Assembly: GCF_006376615.1 (NCBI RefSeq)
Contig: NZ_VEXQ01000021.1
Coordinates: 19,353 to 83,352, forward strand
Direction of reading: 5' to 3'
Length of the DNA: 64,000 bases
Source: Buttiauxella sp. B2
GTDB lineage: Bacteria; Pseudomonadota; Gammaproteobacteria; Enterobacterales; Enterobacteriaceae
Below, in pieces: positions 63,059 to 64,000 of the stretch. The position numbers and the translations under genes are program-made. Under the pieces are notes generated by a model. That model searched no databases. It was not told the origin of the DNA and was given only the letters and a program-made list of their open reading frames with translations. The first letter of the stretch is position 1; every line of letters begins with the position of its first letter.

Positions 63059-64000
63059 ATGAGATACAGAGAGGGTTCTTTGCGTAATTTACTCGGGGTC
63101 ATTAGCGCGGTCATCGGTCAGGTTTATGTAGTCGAAGCAGACGGCTCGCAACGTCTCTTACAAGAAGGTGACAGGATCTACAGCGGTGAAGAAATTGTCA
63201 CCGGGGACAGCGGAGCGGTTAGCGTCTCTCTACCTGATGGTAAAACGCTTGATCTGGGGCGTGATAGCCACTGGACGGAACAGGGTTTACATGAGGTAAA
63301 TAGAGCAGAGCATAGCGCTCTGGATATTGCATCAGCACAACAGGCGATTGCCGATGGTGCTGACCCGACGCACACCTTAGAAGCAACCGCTGCGGGTAAT
63401 GAACCCCCGATGGATATTGAAGGTGGCGGCGGTGGGCACACGCTTGTTCAGTTAGATTTAACCGGGCAGATAATTGATCCAACCGCTGGCTTTCCAACAG
63501 CAGGATTAAATTCAGCCGCTCCAGACATTGCCCATTTTGACACATTCCGTTCTCCCGTTCATGACACTCAATATTCAGAAAATAACGCTCATAACTCGAT
63601 AGCAACGGAAAGCATTTCGGCAGCCGCACTCGTTGCAACGACGCACACTGTTGCGTTTACCAGTCTAACCCCTGCGACAAATACAACCCCACTTAGCGAG
63701 CTCATTCCCGACACGCATACGGTTTCAATCACTGAGCTGGTGCCGGAACATCCACCGACGCCGCTGCACCAGCTGACTCCGGAACGTCCACCGACGCCAC
63801 TGACTCAGCTAATTCCTGAACATCCGCCAACGCCACTGACTCAGCTGATTCCTGAACATCCGCCGACGCCGCTGCACCAGCTGACTCCGGAACATCCACC
63901 GACGCCACTGACTCAGCTGACTCCAGAACATCCACCGACGCCGCTGCACCAGTTGACTCCGGAACATCCACCGACGCCGCTGCACCAGCTGACTCCGGAA
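63059..64000 (+). CDS. giant LapA-type biofilm adhesin, N-terminal part (cut by window end)
   Basis: The frame is open from the ATG at 63059 (or an in-frame ATG at 63044) to the last base; it continues beyond the window. The first ~110 residues form a LapA-type retention module (LLGVISAVIGQVYVVEADGS, LLQEGDRIYSGEEIVTGDSG, VSLPDGKTLDLGRDS). At residues 110-113 comes T-A-A-G, at the position of the LapG protease site. A low-complexity Ser/Thr/Ala linker follows. At residue 227 Pro-rich 12-residue repeats begin. In relatives the module jams in the TolC-like pore and keeps the RTX adhesin on the cell surface until LapG cuts it under c-di-GMP/LapD control. The extender, C-terminal RTX part and secretion genes lie outside the window. 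Confidence 0.85.
   Translation, partial: MRYREGSLRNLLGVISAVIGQVYVVEADGSQRLLQEGDRIYSGEEIVTGDSGAVSVSLPDGKTLDLGRDSHWTEQGLHEVNRAEHSALDIASAQQAIADGADPTHTLEATAAGNEPPMDIEGGGGGHTLVQLDLTGQIIDPTAGFPTAGLNSAAPDIAHFDTFRSPVHDTQYSENNAHNSIATESISAAALVATTHTVAFTSLTPATNTTPLSELIPDTHTVSITELVPEHPPTPLHQLTPERPPTPLTQLIPEHPPTPLTQLIPEHPPTPLHQLTPEHPPTPLTQLTPEHPPTPLHQLTPEHPPTPLHQLTPE
63737..64000 (+). repeat. 36-bp tandem repeat encoding 12-residue Pro-rich units
   Basis: Seven complete 36-bp units and the first 12 bases of an eighth run to the window end, in frame with the adhesin. The unit is L-T-P-E-H-P-P-T-P-L-H-Q, with variants (I for T at position 2, T for H at position 11, one R for H). A degenerate half unit precedes the array. 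The reverse strand is also open, but only because of the repeat composition. Confidence 0.93.

Noticed and set aside
63729..63971. Open frame on the minus strand with V-D-V-P-E-S-A repeats.
   Set aside because: It is the mirror of the in-frame 36-bp repeat of the adhesin gene and has no start signal of its own.
63737..64000. Regular short repeats that might suggest a CRISPR array.
   Set aside because: Units are directly contiguous with no spacers, and are in frame with the adhesin.

Overview
The window is chromosomal DNA of an enteric gammaproteobacterium (Enterobacteriaceae). Its backbone is the E. coli-type order rlmH-mrdA-mrdB-rlpA-dacA-ybeD-lipB-lipA-tatE-ybeM-crcB-cspE-pagP-dcuC-rna, then rnk, and further on ybcI-ybcJ-folD-argU. 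Protein lengths and active-site residues match E. coli closely. The accessory content (tetrathionate respiration, chromosomal sil operon, Pap-type fimbriae, no cit operon) argues against E. coli K-12. A Buttiauxella, Cedecea, Enterobacter or Lelliottia-like genus is possible, but I cannot fix the genus from sequence alone.

Layout. 1-8.6 kb: cell elongation and peptidoglycan genes (PBP2, RodA, RlpA, PBP5) and lipoate synthesis, all on the + strand; a LysR relic lies between lipB and lipA. 8.7-15.2 kb: tatE, an omega-amidase-type nitrilase, crcB, a 29-codon membrane mini-gene, cspE, pagP, a decayed silver/copper RND pump gene, dcuC and RNase I. 15.2-23.5 kb: a block between rna and rnk, which are neighbours in E. 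coli. It holds a sugar-acid cluster (MFS carrier, 2-hydroxyacid dehydrogenase, IdnR-like repressor, IdnO-like dehydrogenase, YhcH-family protein), a 50-aa protein, an alpha/beta hydrolase and a GntP-type permease behind tandem GntR/IdnR-like operators. 23.5-29.1 kb: one very large DUF4011-SF1 helicase-nuclease-DUF3320 gene, probably antiphage. 29.4-32.1 kb: a MalI-like repressor and a PTS IICB permease with a striking palindromic double operator.

32.2-43.1 kb: ybcI, ybcJ, folD and argU, then an island beginning at argU. The island has a DUF4942 relic, a Pap-type chaperone-usher cluster (G-F-K-J-D-C-H-A on the minus strand, without papE, papB or papI) and an internally deleted IS903-like element. 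43.1-45.4 kb: a maltose-acetyltransferase-like gene and a DtpB-like peptide transporter. 45.6-52.9 kb: ttrBCA and the divergent ttrSR, for anaerobic tetrathionate respiration. 53.2-62.4 kb: silCFBA, silRS and silE for Ag+/Cu+ efflux. From 63.06 kb to the window end: the 5' part of a giant adhesin with an N-terminal LapA-type retention module followed by 12-residue Pro-rich repeats.

The genes form a few working modules: the Rod elongation machine, the lipoyl pathway, sugar-acid uptake and reduction under GntR/IdnR-like control, tetrathionate sensing and reduction, periplasmic metal efflux with its own two-component system and metal sponge, and two surface-attachment systems (Pap-like pili and the retained adhesin).
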